DNA of 64,000 nucleotides from Pictodentalium vernedei (GCA_031216915.1 CM062290.1:259322291-259386290); one strand, 5' to 3'. Shown: positions 11,173 through 22,560, numbered from the stretch's first letter. Program-made: numbers and translations. The notes: a model not told the origin generated them from the letters alone.

Positions 11173-12567
11173 CTTGCCCAGTCGACCTCCATCCTCCGAT
11201 CTGTCGTTGCCGGGTGTGCGTGATCCAAGATTATAGTGCTCACAACACCCCTTCTCCTCTCCTGGACCGCAACGGACGAACCCGGCGTCACAACCATTTC
11301 GTGAATGATTGCTTCACCGGGGGAGCTAACGGGTGATAAGTGACCGTCGATCCTACTAGGGACCTCTTAGGAACTTGCCGAATTTCCTTGAGCACTTGCC
11401 GCTAGCTCATTATTGCGACGACGGAAGCACACTTTTGAAGACATCACGGAAACATCACCCTGTTCTTGTTCCTCTGAAAAAGAGACTGAAAAAACTAGAG
11501 TGACCCTGTGGAGAGAGGACCAGCATGGACCTCTCACCACTAACAATATACCATGACACACGTCTCCAACGTTTGTCATCTGAAATGGCACACACTGAGC
11601 AAGAATTAGTGCGAGTACACAGACTACAGCAAATACAATGAACATGAGAATCAGAAGGAGACTTCCTCGATTTACAATTGAACAATATTTTTTCATTTTG
11701 AAAAAATATTAAACAGTCATCGTACTCGCACCAACCCTTGAAAATAAAGATCCATAATAATAATAATCCATTACAAACATTCCAAAATTTAATTCAAAAG
11801 AAAAAAAATTTTTCGAAAAAATTCAAGATGAGTCCAAGTTCCCAATGGGAACGATGAGCCCAAATGGATCCCCAAAAAAGCCTAAGGGTGGACAAAAATT
11901 TTAAAACATGTCTAAAAATTAATGTTACACTTACAGACAATATTAATGTATCTGGCTATGAGCAGAACTAATAGAAGACAAGGAATCACTGTCAGAAGTA
12001 ACCGTTGTCAATGTAAACAAAAGTGAATAAAAACTGGAAACAAGACTCCAGGCACTGAAAATATGGCCCGAAATCAGTAACCAATTTTAACACTGTCCGA
12101 TGTAAAACAGAGGCTTCCTGAGAAGAAACTGCAGTACATCGGATGGTAGATGCATGACCGAAACGCCTAACCACCCTAGGGTGAGGACGTAACCATTGGG
12201 AAAAACAGAATAAACATTCTGTTACCAAGCCAAAACTCCCAAGAAATTTCAGTAAAAATAATTACAAAAACTATGCCAAAAGCATGGGAGAATAGCAAGG
12301 GGGGTATTAAGGAAAGGGAGAGAGGAAACACTGAACAAACAATGGAAATTTCATAACAAGAATGTAAATATCACGTCCATGCCCCGAAATTAGGAAACAT
12401 GACATAATTTTGCACAAAAATTATAAGTTACAGCCCTGAACACATCCTTCCACTGTTTCTTCCTCTCATCCTCTTATTTCATCCTTAGATCCACCATTTC
12501 TTTCATGATTTTGTGTCTGGCATCATTTTAACTAAGATTATAAGCACAGATATCAGTGAGATGTTAC
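11173..12567 (-). other. DIRS copy 1, upstream part and 5' leader, degenerate
   Basis: Matches copies 2 and 3 in pieces: the segment with accctgttcttgttcctctg near 11456, and the leader with agcatgggagaatagcaagg near 12281. A gag-like product would be expected here, but little of it is recognisable in this copy. Confidence 0.6.
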
Positions 12568-12793
12568 TGATTGAAGGGCCAAACAAAGAATGAGGATTTG
12601 GCTCAAATTTCAGACTTCCTTGACACTGCGCATGCGCAGTGGATAAAAGTATGGAGGGCCACATAGGACATCTAATTTTTGGATTTTGATGCAAATTTTG
12701 GGGATTGGGGGGGGGGGGGGCAAAATTTGTGTTTGGCCCTAGAATTTAAGAGTTAGTACCAGCTAAGTCTGGGTCATTGGTACAGTATAAAAA
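12568..12793. repeat. DIRS copy 1, right inverted terminal repeat
   Basis: Ends agctaagtctgggtcattgg plus tacagtataaaaa. It is the complement of the left repeat, with the NRF-1-like palindrome at 12625-12640 and a 15-bp G run near 12706. It is the 5' terminal repeat of the minus-strand element. Confidence 0.85.
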
Positions 12794-13158
12794 TATTGAT
12801 ATTTTGTTATCAATGTGAAAAGGGATAATCTACAGAATAACATTGGCAATGGTGAATTTGATCCATTTATTAACTAACTTGGGGGAATTTATTTGACAAT
12901 AAATTAATTTTTATTTCTTTAAAGTTAGCACTGGTAATAAAAGGAGGACATGCGGCAGCCAAAACGCCCATTTGGGAAGGTCTGAGAAAGAAATTTGATC
13001 TTTTTTAGGCCTGAGTGGCTTTGTTTTGAAAAATTGAACAGCTTCAATGTGATAATTTATTTTTGTTGGCAGGGCACCAAATTGAATTTTATATTATACA
13101 GTTGGAGTGGCCATATTCATACAAATACCCATAATCCTATGCTGATTGATAGAAGTGA
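12794..13158. other. Non-coding stretch
   Basis: The first ~30 bp are the mirror of the foldback at 7525-7593. I recognise nothing in the rest. Confidence 0.5.
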
Positions 13159-13390
13159 TTAACCCTTTGAACACTTGTGGTATCTTCCATGCCAGTTAAA
13201 TGACAGAAATTGGAAGGGTCCATATCCAATATTTGGGGGTAGAACAATTAATATATTCAATGAAGGCTGCACGTTGAAAATATTAATTGTTCTACCACAC
13301 ACATTCACTTAGTAGCCTTCCTACTTAATGAAATTATGACGTATCGTGTTGCTGGACAGGAAAAGCGGTCTCTCATGTTGAAAGAGTTAA
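13159..13390. mobile_element. TTAA MITE, family M2 (copy b)
   Basis: Starts TTAAccctttgaacacttgt and ends tgttgaaagagTTAA. In inverted orientation it aligns end to end with 53306-53545, including the stems ctacttaatgaaa and ggctgcac(g)ttgaaaatatt. The central palindrome has decayed. Non-coding. Confidence 0.8.
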
Positions 13391-13444
13391 TCAGAAATTA
13401 CAATGTGAGAAATACAAAGTGTCTGTTTACCCTAAAAGGCCTAA

Positions 13445-13684
13445 TTAACCCTTTACCCAAAGCAGACGATATCAAAATTTATTATTTTAAGTATCATTTT
13501 TTCAAATATTTCAACAAAACCATATCATGTGAGCCCTCGTTGGAATGAGCTCGACGAGCTTGTTCCAACGAGGGGGTCACATGATATGGTTTTGTCGAAA
13601 TTTTTTGAAAAATAATATTTTTTCAACTACCGAATTTGCATATTACGCGGGCGGATGTGGCCGATTCGTTGGGTAAAGGGTTAA
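13445..13684. mobile_element. TTAA MITE, family M1 (copy c)
   Basis: The best-preserved M1 copy. Ends are TTAAccctttacccaaagc and gttgggtaaagggTTAA. The core is ggaatgagctcgacgagctt, with mirrored arms aaaccatatcatgtg / cacatgatatggttt. About 240 bp, non-coding, almost fully self-complementary. Confidence 0.9.
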
Positions 13685-14004
13685 ACCCTTAAACTCCAAA
13701 ATCCCCAACAGAACAGGTGTCTCAACATGAAGTCTATGGGGGAAAATTAGCAAGTTACAGTCCAAGCAACTTGGCAGTTGTTTTTAGACATCTCCAGGAC
13801 CTTAAGGATTAAAAATAAAAAAGAACTGCAAGAAATTGTTATGTACAAGATTTATTTTATCTTTATACAACTAGTTGATGAAAATGAAAAAAATAATGTA
13901 ATGAAGATGACAATAAAATAGATGACATTCCATTTACTTCATTGACTAATATATCTCTTGTTTTCATTAAGAGGTTCAGTGATGACAGTTTTTTCTATTT
14001 GTTT

Positions 14005-14205
14005 ATTGAGGTTTAAAATCTCTTTGAGTGTCTATGATTTCCACAGTACACCTTAGTACACAGTGCCACCATGCCCCCATACAGGCAATCAGGATGAAGT
14101 GCCTTGCCCATGGCCAAAACGCAGTTACCCCTGACAGGGATCGAATTGTGGACCTTTTGGTTTGAAGTTCAATGCTGTAACCAATCAGCCACCACACTCC
14201 CATAT
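14005..14205 (-). mobile_element. Old SINE copy, tRNA-like head
   Basis: On the minus strand it starts with a tRNA-like head (ggctgattggttacagc) and a B-box-like ggtccacaattcgatccc, followed by the body. The body shares gggcaaggcacttcatcctg and the tac...taaggtgtac block with the younger SINEs at 36440 and 37903. It is diverged and its ends are not sharp. Confidence 0.6.
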
Positions 14206-14266
14206 GAAACCTTTATGATATTTTCTGTATGTATGATTAATGCTGTGCTGAGCCAGAGCATCATGC

Positions 14267-14518
14267 TTAACCTTTTACCCAACACACAGACTATCAAAAT
14301 TTATTATTTTAATTATGGTTTTTTAACAAATGTTTCAAAACATTTCAACGAAACCATATCATGTGGCCCCACAATGGAATGACCTCAACGAACTTGTTCC
14401 AATGAGGGGTCACATGCTATGGTTTGGGTGAATTTTTAAAAAAAATTTTGATTTTTTCAACTGCTCGTTTTGTAAATTATGTGGACAGATGCGACCGATT
14501 CATTAGGTAAAGGGTTAA
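14267..14518. mobile_element. TTAA MITE, family M1 (copy d)
   Basis: Ends are TTAAccttttacccaacaca and cattaggtaaagggTTAA. The core arms are accatatcatgtggcccc and ggggtcacatgctatggt. Noticeably more diverged than copy c. Confidence 0.85.
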
Positions 14519-14935
14519 TGCCATTCTTACTGAGCACTATGTTTATTAGATATGCTAAAACAGGCATATCTATAATACACAACAAAGTAATCTATTATGC
14601 TCATGTAAATGAACTTCTCTTCAACAAACCAGGCCTGGAAATAACTTGTAGGTGATCATTTAGGTTGTGCTGGGGGGTACTTAAGGTGTAAAATACAAAA
14701 ACGAACTACAGGTTACAACAAAATAATACAACATAAATTCCTAATCCTGCCAGTCCAATCTTTTGTGACTAACTTCACTCAAAGGTTGCTAATTGCAGCC
14801 ACATAATTATGAAGAGAGTGGCATGTCATTTACATCATAACAGCATTTCTGCCAAAATCTACAGTACTTACGTTTGATCTGGTCAAAGTGAGATTACACA
14901 TTAGTTGTTGATATTTATTTTGGCTGAAATTCTGG
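14519..14935. other. Non-coding stretch
   Basis: No ORF or repeat of note. It is AT-rich, between an M1 MITE and an old SINE. Confidence 0.5.
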
Positions 14936-15250
14936 TTTTTTTTTTGTTTTTCACTGGGGTTTAATGACACTTTCAACATCCAGGGTCACCTCATATTGGA
15001 CAGTTTTATGCGTGTAGGTAGTCAGAGTACACAGGGAGAACCACAAAGCAGTGGTGAGCAGCTGACAGACTCAACTTTATAACTCCACGCCTGCAGGGTT
15101 GTCATTAGTTGAAGACAAGTGCACCATCAACATGGGGCAATCAGGATTAAGTCCCTTGCCCAAGGATACTATGCAGTTACCCAAGTGGGGATCCAACCAT
15201 GGACCTTTTGAAGTCCAATTCCATAACCACTTAGTCACCATGCTCCCAGA
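14936..15250 (-). mobile_element. Old SINE copy, longer
   Basis: On the minus strand it opens with gggagcatggtgactaagtg, has a B-box-like ggttggatcccc, then gggcaagggacttaatcctg, and runs to a tail region ending aaccccagtgaaaaac. The layout parallels the SINEs at 36440-36811 and 37903-38274, but it is strongly diverged and may be a sister family. Confidence 0.65.
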
Positions 15251-15370
15251 AATTCTATTAAGAATTAAACAGCCTGGCTTGCACAGTAAAAACAGAGGAG
15301 GTGGAAAAGCATCACATCACTTGTATCTTTTAGGCTACCACCATATATAGTGTATATATAGTGTAAACTG

Positions 15371-15622
15371 TTAACACTTTACCTAACACGAAAGGAAGAC
15401 AACACTTGCAAACAAAATGCTTGAATAACTAATTTTTTTCATATTTTGCATCCAAAACATAGCTTATGATCCCTCACTGGAATGATCTCAATGAGCTCGT
15501 TCCAATGAGGGGTCATAAACTATGTTTTTGAGACAAAAAATGAAAAAAATAATGAAAAAGGGTTGGTAATTTTTGTGAATAGCACTGACTGATTTTGGCA
15601 GTTATGTTGGGTAAAGAGTTAA
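15371..15622. mobile_element. TTAA MITE, family M1 (copy e)
   Basis: Ends are TTAAcactttacctaacacg and gttgggtaaagagTTAA. The core is gatctcaatgagctcgttcc, with arms tttttttcatattttgcatc and gagacaaaaaatgaaaaaaa. It belongs to the same subgroup as copies b and f. Confidence 0.85.
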
Positions 15623-16192
15623 TGGGTTATGTATGATGTTAACTTTTTATTTCCAGTCCTGACATTGGTTAAGTAGTCAATATATGTGAGGATAACCAAC
15701 TGTACGTGTACAATTTTGAAATCCACAGACCTGAAGATGTACCATTCTCATGACACTGGATCAAGATGAAATGAACTGAAAACATGAATGAGTTGAAAAT
15801 CTGAAAAAACTTCTCATGATTCTCTCAACAAAAGAACATGTGGTTCCTGTGGGCAAGAACTGATAAAATTCAAAGTTATTCAAGGCCGTTTCTCAATATA
15901 TTTCAGCATTTTTCAAGACCCTACAATAGCCAAATTCAGAGATTTCAGGGCTCTGCCTTCACTAGTCCTAACTAGGACTTCCCATCATTGCCCCTCCTCC
16001 CTCCTCCCTCTTCCCTAACCCTTTACCTAACATGAAACACAGATGACACTTGCAAAAAAAATTATTGAATAACTAATTTTTTTCATTTTTTGTCTCAAAA
16101 ACATAGGCTATGACCCCCTCATTGGAACACGCTCAATGAGCTTGTTCCAATGAGGGGTCATAACCTATGTTTTTGTGACAAAAAATGAAATA

Positions 16193-18345
16193 AAAGTGTC
16201 AATGACACTGTAGCTCAACTTGTTAAGACATGTACATGTATAGTATGTGACACAGCAATGACTAACATCTAGGTAATGACCTGATAACAAAGGTTCATTT
16301 ATTCATTCATGTAACGGTCTGTACATAAATACTGACCGTAGCCTGTAACAAATGTATAGGTAAAGTATTGTAAAGGTGGGTGACAGTCTGATGCTAAACT
16401 AGAAAAGAAATCTTTGAGTCCCAGAGTGGGTCTGACTGAACCCCAAAATATTTGTTCTCATAGCACAGTGATAACAAAGGCACCCCAAAACACACTCGTT
16501 CCTGTCCCAAGGTGAAAACAAAGGTACCCAAGAAGTTTCGTGAAGATCAGTTCATAAATACGAGCTGTATAGAAGTTGTGACAAAAAACTGATTGGACCG
16601 AATTTCGGTACAAAATGGCCACTGGCAGCCATCTTGAATTTTGGACCGCACACAGAAACACTCATTCTCGTCCCAAGGTGAAAACAAAGGTACCCAAGAA
16701 GTTTCGTGAAGATCGGTTGATAAATACAGCCTCTAGACCGATCCATATTTACATGTGCACTTACAATGTATAAGTAGCACTGAATAAATCAAAGTTCATC
16801 TAATTTGCATAATTTCTGCACGAGAAAAAAACCCGTACTATATGTGATGTATTCCATGTTACTAAACATTCATACAAAAATTTATTCAAATCTGAACTTT
16901 CATACAGAAGTTCTGTACAAAAGACTGATTGCACTAATTTTGGTACAAAATGGCTGCTGGTGGCCATCTTGAATTTCGGACCACACCCCAAAACACTCGT
17001 TCTCATCCCTACGGTGATAACAAAGGTACCCAAGAAGTTTCGTAAAGATTGGTTCATAAATACGGCCTCTAGCCTGAGCTGTATAGAAGTTGTGTACAAA
17101 AAACTGATTAGACCTAATTTCGGTACAAAATGGCCACTGGCAGCCATCTTGAATTTTGGACCGCACCCAGAAACACTCGTTCTCGTCCCAAGGTGATAAC
17201 AAAGGTACCCAAGACGTTTTGTGAAGATCGGTTCATAAATACAGACTCTAGCCCGAGCCGTATTGACATGTATACTTACTGTATGTAAGTAGCACTGAAA
17301 AAAGCTCATCTAATTTGCATAATTTCTGCACGAGAAAAAACCTGTATTATATGTGATGTATCCCATGGTACTAAACATTCACACAAAAAATTATTCAAAT
17401 CAGCGCTTTCATATGGAAGTTCTGTGCAAAAATCTGATTGCACCTTATTTTGTACAAAATGGCTGCCATCGGCCATCTTGAATTTCGGACCAGTCCCAAA
17501 AACACTCGTTCTCGTCCCACGGTGATACCAAAGGTACCCAAGAAGTTTCGTAAAGATTGGTTCATAAATACAGCCTCTAGCCGAGCCGTATTGGCATTTG
17601 CATTTGCACTTACAGTGCTGAAAGTAACACTAAGTACATCAAAGTTAGTCTAATTTGCATAATTTACGTACGAGAAAAAAACCCATATTATATGTGATGT
17701 TTCCCATGGTACTAAACATTCATACAAAAAATGATTCAAATCAGCGCTTTCATATGTTAGTTCTGCACAAAAATCTGATTGCACCTAATTTTGTACAAAA
17801 TGGCTGCCAACGGCCAACTTGAATTTCGGATCAGACCCAAAAACACTCGTTCTCGTCCCAGGGTCATAACGAAGATACCCCAAGAAGTTTCGTAAAGATC
17901 GGTTCATAAATACGGCCTCTAGCACAAGCCGTATTGGATTGTTGACGGCCAGACGTTCTAACAAATGACTACTTATGTGGCTATTTTATGGACATATTAG
18001 GTGGCTAACCTAAAACACATGTCCAACATAATAAAACAAGTTTTTTGGGGGAAAATTTTTGGGGGGTCAGCTAACCCTAACCTAACCTGACCCTACCCAC
18101 CCCTAACCCTAGCCACATAACTGCAACACTCCTTCACAGACCCCCACCCCACCCCTCTCCTAAACCCCACCCTGGAATGCCCTAACCCTACTCTAGCCAC
18201 GTAACAGACTTTAACCACATAAGTATCCTGTTTTACTAACTCATAGCCACAAAAGTAGTCATTTGTGTGTGCAGACGGACAGACGGCCAGAGGGACGACT
18301 GGCCATGGCATAAGCTCAAATTTGGCTTCGCCAAAGTTGAGCTAA
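16193..18345 (+). mobile_element. Helitron-like (pearl-type) element, family A, copy A1
   Basis: 5' end: small hairpin agtgtcaatgacact followed by gtagctcaact. 3' end: hairpin agctcaaatttggc-ttc-gccaaagttgagct, then aaaa. Between them is a tandem array carrying gtacaaaatggc, gccatcttgaattt, acactcgttctc and ggttcataaata. No Rep/helicase gene, so non-autonomous. The array orientation relative to the ends is the same in A1-A4. M3 sits in its tail. Helitron/Helentron assignment rests on the end structure and the known pearl elements of bivalves. Confidence 0.75.
17961..18267. mobile_element. MITE M3 inside A1, with telomere-like core
   Basis: Inverted ends: acaaatgactacttatgtgg with ctat on the left, and the complement of cacaaatgactacttttgtg on the right. 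It is absent from the matching positions of A2 and A3. The interior contains ctaaccctaacctaacctga and ctaaccctagcc stretches that resemble degenerate telomeric CCCTAA. Confidence 0.7.
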
Positions 18346-18420
18346 AAATAATAAAATTAATTAGCGATTTTTGAGAATAGCTCTGGGTGGTTTTGGCCAT
18401 TACGTTGGGTAAAGGGCTAA

Positions 18421-18821
18421 AAGGAAGTGGGAGGAGGGGGGTAATAGCCAGAGATCATAGTTAGGACTATGCTTTCACAAACTCTGGCATATAAAACTAT
18501 ATAGTTATGATAACCTCGTCAGCATTTTAATTTCATGAATATTCAATGATTTTCAAGGCCTCCTGACACATTTTCCAAGATTTCCATTTTTCAGGAGTTC
18601 GAGACCTTGAATGACCCTTAGTCAAATGCAAGGCCATTCCTTGAATCCAATGCCCCGTGGGAACACTGGAACTTGATGATGTGATGCTTGGTTGCTCCTC
18701 ATATCTTATCTGCCATTCGATACAGCTATATAATGTGCCTGGAATCTGCTTCCAAGAAAAGAATATTTTTTAATGTGTGAGCACATAAAATCTCTCAAAT
18801 TAGCTTTGCCTGTGTTAATTA
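18421..18821 (-). other. Foldback right arm, then probable 3' UTR side
   Basis: 18421-18672 is the right arm of the hAT-like foldback. 18673-18821 lies downstream of the host stop codon on the minus strand and is probably 3' UTR. A minus-strand attaaa at about 18770-18775, ~50 nt after the stop, is a weak poly(A) signal candidate. Confidence 0.4.
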
Positions 18822-18952
18822 TCAGTATTTTGGTGGGCCATCATGTCCTGGAGGAGGCGGTCTCATTCCTCTGGGAGGAAAAGGTCTATTTCCCATCATA
18901 TTTCTTGGAGGTGGAGGACCTCTCATTCCTGGTCTGGGAGGGCGTGGTCCAC
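18822..18952 (-). CDS. Terminal coding exon of a host gene, P/G/R/M-rich C-terminus
   Basis: On the minus strand, ttgttaatattttgtcatttcag is a good 3' splice site directly before the exon at 18952. One frame stays open to a TGA at 18822-18824; the other two stop early. The product includes GPRPPRPGMRG, PPPPRNMMGN, RPFPPRGMRPPPPG and ends HDGPPKY. The first codon is split, so the intron is phase 1. GMR/PPPP/RGM-rich tails are common in RNA-binding and splicing proteins (SmB/B' is one), but the gene is not identified. Upstream exons would lie at higher coordinates; none was found. A protein made only by this 42-residue tail is unlikely. Confidence 0.7.
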
Positions 18953-19009
18953 CTGAAATGACAAAATATTAACAAAATGAGAACTTTAAAGTTTTACTGC
19001 TGTTTGAAG

Positions 19010-19454
19010 TAATACTGAAATAGTTAACCGGATAACTGGTTTGAAACCGGTTACCTAAAATCGTCAACCGGTTATCCGAAATATCAATAGTGATCGTCAT
19101 TCCACGGTTAAAACGTAGTAAATCTACCGGTTCTCCTTTGGGATAGATTACACCTCGAAGCACCGGTGTATATATTGAGAAATAATCGACTTTGGCATTC
19201 AAGACTTCGTTAATGATCGGCAATTTCCGTGAGTTCTGAGTAACCGCAGAAACTATTCCGTAGTATGTATACAAATGAACTCGACAACGTTCGTTTGTAT
19301 ACACACTACAGAATAGTTTCTGAGAATACTGCTTTCCAATTCCTATAGTTTTGATCCCAGATTTGGTTAAGTAATGACTACGGTTAACCAGATATTATCC
19401 GGTTATAGCTATCGGTTAGTCGGTTGTGAAAATGAGCCAACTGTTTCAGCCCTA
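19010..19454. mobile_element. hAT-type MITE with 8-bp target duplication
   Basis: Ends taatactgaaatagttaacc (left) and the complement tagggctgaaacagttggct (right) are hAT-like. The 8-bp duplication gtttgaag is at 19002-19009 and 19455-19462. Internal features are repeated accggttat motifs and a near-perfect palindrome around 19243-19315 with arms cagaaactattc and gtagt(a/g)tgtatacaaa. Non-coding. It sits about 50 bp upstream of the host splice acceptor, so within the last intron. Confidence 0.8.
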
Positions 19455-19587
19455 GTTTGAAGAAACTGTAAACCAAAAGCTATAACCGGATATTATATAC
19501 CGAGAGCTATAACTGGATATTATCCGGTTATAGCTCTCGGTTAGTCGGTTGTGAAAATGAGCCAACCGTTTCAGCCCTAGTTTGAAG
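19455..19587. repeat. 125-bp tandem duplication of hAT end plus flank
   Basis: The segment ending gtttcagccctagtttgaag occurs again at an offset of 125 bp (19455 and 19580), including the target-duplication octamer and the flank aaactgt(a/g)aaccaaaa. The duplication therefore happened after the MITE inserted. Confidence 0.8.
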
Positions 19588-20423
19588 AAACTGTGAACCA
19601 AAAATGTTAAAGAAAGACAAAGAGTATAAACTACATGACAACCTGTCACTATATGCATAATCCTATTGTTTTTCTCATTTGGCATCTGAATACTCATGCT
19701 GACATGTTAACCTTGTTATGGCATACCCATATGCAAAAGTAAGAAACAATTATAAACAGATGACATATCTGAGAGTATACTTTTCAAACTTGTCCCCAAC
19801 ATCATTAATATAAAGTCACACACACACACTGAAATTCTGAAACGCTGTTAGTTAATGTTCAAGTTATGCCATTAACACTGGAATCTAAAGTGAAACAAGT
19901 ACATAAATGGTTATAACATTACTTTTCAACATACTGAAGTGATTTGTTTCAAGCATTGTTAATATGAGCTAACACACTGGAATTTAGCGCAATCACTACA
20001 AAATATTCAAATTATGCCATCCACACAGAATTTTGAGTAAATCACAGTGAACAATTGACTCTCAGAACTTTCAATGGACTTCTCTGATGCATTGTTAATC
20101 AAAAGCCACCCATGAAAATTTGCTGAAAGCTGATGAATAATGTTGAAGGTTCCTGAAGTTACATCATAAAATTTTAAATTAATGTCAGAAAATAAAGGGC
20201 AATCACTTTCCTATTGTAATCCAATTAAACAACGTTCCAAGTTATGAGCTAAACATAAAAATTCTGAATAAAATGCAGTGAACAAAGGGCAATAATTTTA
20301 ATCTTTAAAGAGACTATAAGGGCTATTGAATCAATACTGAAAGTAAAACAAGCAGGATATATTGATAGGCCTTGTATCCACAGCCCTCGAAATTAGCCAT
20401 GGCAATCGTCAATGCTGTGGGCT
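19588..20423. other. Non-coding, weak degenerate repeats
   Basis: Recurring words (aagttatg, cactggaatt, acagtgaacaa, gggcaat) at about 80-110 bp spacing between 19850 and 20300 suggest an old degenerate tandem array. There is a (CA)n at 19819-19829. No gene seen. Confidence 0.4.
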
Positions 20424-20481
20424 TTTTTTTCCTTAAAAAAAAACTTTCAGAAAAAAATATTTAATTGGAAGACACCAAAAA
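20424..20481 (-). mobile_element. T1 DNA transposon, old copy, first fragment
   Basis: aactttcagaaaaaaatatt and tttaattggaagacacc are the complement of 28810-28845 in the young T1 copy. The sequence resumes at 33356 after DIRS copy 2. The true outer end further left (about 20385) is too diverged to fix. Confidence 0.8.
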
Positions 20482-20710
20482 GTTAAAAAATTTATAGTAA
20501 TTTATATATTTTTTATACTTACCAATGACCCAGACATAGCTGGTGCTAACTCTTAAAAATCTAGGGCCAAACACAAATTTTGCCCCCCAATCCCCAAAAT
20601 TCGCATCAAAAACCAAAGAAAACATGTCCTGAATGACCCTCCATACTTCGCCTCTACTGCGCATGCGCAGTGTCAAGGAGGTCCCGGAATTGGCGCCATT
20701 TATCATTTTT
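20482..20710. repeat. DIRS copy 2, left inverted terminal repeat
   Basis: Complementary to 33143-33355 for about 210 bp after a 27-nt extension. NRF-1-like palindrome at 20656-20671. Confidence 0.85.
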
Positions 20711-20782
20711 ACAACCAGTGCCTGGTCAGCGCTATGTACTCAGCGGGGAGGTAGAGTTCCCAACTCCTGGGAGGGCCATCCC

Positions 20783-20872
20783 CATCTGGGTCATTGGTAA
20801 GTATAAAAAATATATAAATTACTATAAATTTTTTAACATTTTTATACTGTACCAATGACCCAGACATAGCTG
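20783..20872. repeat. DIRS copy 2, ICR
   Basis: Complement of the left edge followed by complement of the right edge, joined at ttttttaac/atttttatactg. Same layout as in copies 1 and 3. Confidence 0.9.
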
Positions 20873-21639
20873 AATAGTAAAAAGGCTGGAGGGCCTAGGA
20901 CATAGAGGAAAATCCAATAAGCTCAACTATATAAAATAGAGTCATCCCCTCGAGGAGAAAAGGAGTATTAGGCTTTACATGTATCTTTCTTATTTATGAT
21001 AAATTAGAAAGACACAACACCCTCCATAATTGAGCATCATAACATTCATGTTCTCTATTAACATCCAGTATAATCCTTATACTAATTATTTTTAAAGTAA
21101 GCCAATAAATAAAGTCAGTCCAGAGAATTGAGACTCTTTATACTCTTTAAAAGTGTCCGAGGATTGTATATTAACTCCCGTTTGACACGTGACATATACA
21201 CATGCTACACTTTAAAAATATGACATGAATGAATTTTTTAAACATTAACTTTTCACTTTAAAACCATCCCGGTAATAACTCAGAATTCCTGACTCCGGAG
21301 GAGGTATTGTTTTCACTATAAAACAGGTGACCCAAGGGAACAACCCACCCCCCCCCTTCCCCTCGCCCTGGGTCAAATAGCCCAGAGCGAAGAGGGCAGC
21401 AAGATGGAGTCACTGCCTGAACAGAAAGCCTGCATAACTATAGTTGCAACTGTTTAGTGAACGACATTCTGAGCAGCAGATAATGGACCTAAACAAAGCA
21501 GGTCTTCAGAAATGGACTCAATATTCTAAGATAAAAATTCATGAATGTGGATGGCTGAGACCAATATGCAGCCTTCATTAAATCTGTAATAGCAACACTA
21601 TTTGCTTAAGCCTAAGATGTAGAAAGAGCTGTTACTTAA

Positions 21640-22560
21640 TGAGCCGAAATCTTACGCACAGACTGCTGAGTTGAAGATAGATTATCATAAGCAGTACGGG
21701 TAGTTAATTGAATCCATCTAGCCATAGAATGGACCGTAATGTTCTTCTATTTAGGCATCAGAGACAGAAGAAGCTTTTACGTCCCATTCTGATAAACTGA
21801 TATCTTGTTTATAAATACATAAAGCTCTAACCGGACAGAGTAAAGGCCTGTGCCCGTCTGAAGACGGAAGGGCCTTAATAACAATAGGTTCCGGATATTA
21901 TTAGGAGCTTGATTCTTAGCCAAAAATCCAACATTAGTAGTAAAGGTAATAGTGTTCCCAACACTACGATAGTGAGAATCGTCCACCGATAATGCATGAA
22001 ACTCACTGACTCTTCTAGCAGAAGAGAAAGCTAAGAGAAATGCTGTCTTAAAAGACCAGAATTTGAAATCGACTGTCTCAAGAGGCTCAAATGGTTTTCG
22101 TTTAGTTTAAGAAGAACCCAAGCTAAATTCATATAGGAATTAATCTAAGGGTTCTAGGTATATTTATCGAAAAGTTTCTAACTAATTTAGATAAAGAGAT
22201 ATAAGATTCAATTGTAAACTATCATGGTGTGCATAGGTATCAGATAACATAGACCTATAACCTTTAATAGTAACAGGCTGCAGCTGATCTCGTCAAACAA
22301 GTATACTAGAAAGTTTGCAATGTCTGGTATGGAGGGATCAAAAATATCAACAAAATGATCCCTACACCCATGACGAAAGACCTTCCACTTAACCGCATAG
22401 TATAGCGAAGAGGAGGTCCTCCTACAGTTAGAAATCGCGTCCACTGCTCGTCCTGTACAATGCTTGTCGTGCAAGAAGGACCGCACAACGGAATACGTGA
22501 AGATTGAGACCTTGCGGGTTGTGATGAAGTTGACACAATTTCCCCAGCGAAAGAAGATCC
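21640..22560 (-). pseudogene. DIRS copy 2, tyrosine recombinase region
   Basis: Colinear with copies 1, 3 and 4. The N-terminal block GRAVDAISNCRRTSS (near 22405-22450) is present, and the C-terminal part aligns with copy 4. Fossil. Confidence 0.75.

Larger units (their letters stand above)
7594..12793 (-). mobile_element. DIRS element fossil, copy 1
   Basis: DIRS-type tyrosine-recombinase retroelement, read on the minus strand. Parts seen: inverted terminal repeats (left from 7594, right about 12568-12793), an internal complementary region (7897-7985), a recombinase region (about 8590-9400), RNase H and RT regions (about 9600-11170) and a short upstream region. It is clearly broken, with many interruptions, and more compact than copies 2 and 3. 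The left edge extends about 27 nt beyond the right edge. It is inserted in a small foldback. Age: moderate, since the terminal repeats still align readily. Confidence 0.9.
16015..18420. mobile_element. TTAA MITE, family M1 (copy f), interrupted
   Basis: Left part 16015-16192 (ctaaccctttacctaacatg and the palindromic core near 16120-16160) and right part 18346-18420 (ending gttgggtaaagggctaa) together make one M1 copy. Helitron-like element A1 separates them. Both flanking tetramers are now ctaa. Confidence 0.85.
15836..18672. mobile_element. hAT-like foldback hosting a MITE and a Helitron-like element
   Basis: The right end, read inward, is cagtgttcccacggggcatt, a hAT-type terminus. The left end around 15840 (gtggttcctgtgggcaagaa) is a diverged match, and both sides share ttattcaaggcc/tcattcaaggtct. 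Closer in, agtcctaactaggactt (left) mirrors gatcatagttaggact (right). The TTAA MITE 16015-18420 sits in the loop. Target duplication not resolved. Confidence 0.45.

Noticed and set aside
16458-17309. Long minus-strand ORFs with repeated peptides (FTKLLGYLC, GPKFKMA, FVPK)
   Set aside because: They arise from tandem units of family A in several frames and on both strands, with no start or splice logic; repeat read-through.
18068-18200. True interstitial telomere
   Set aside because: Only short degenerate CCCTAA runs, confined to the interior of MITE M3.
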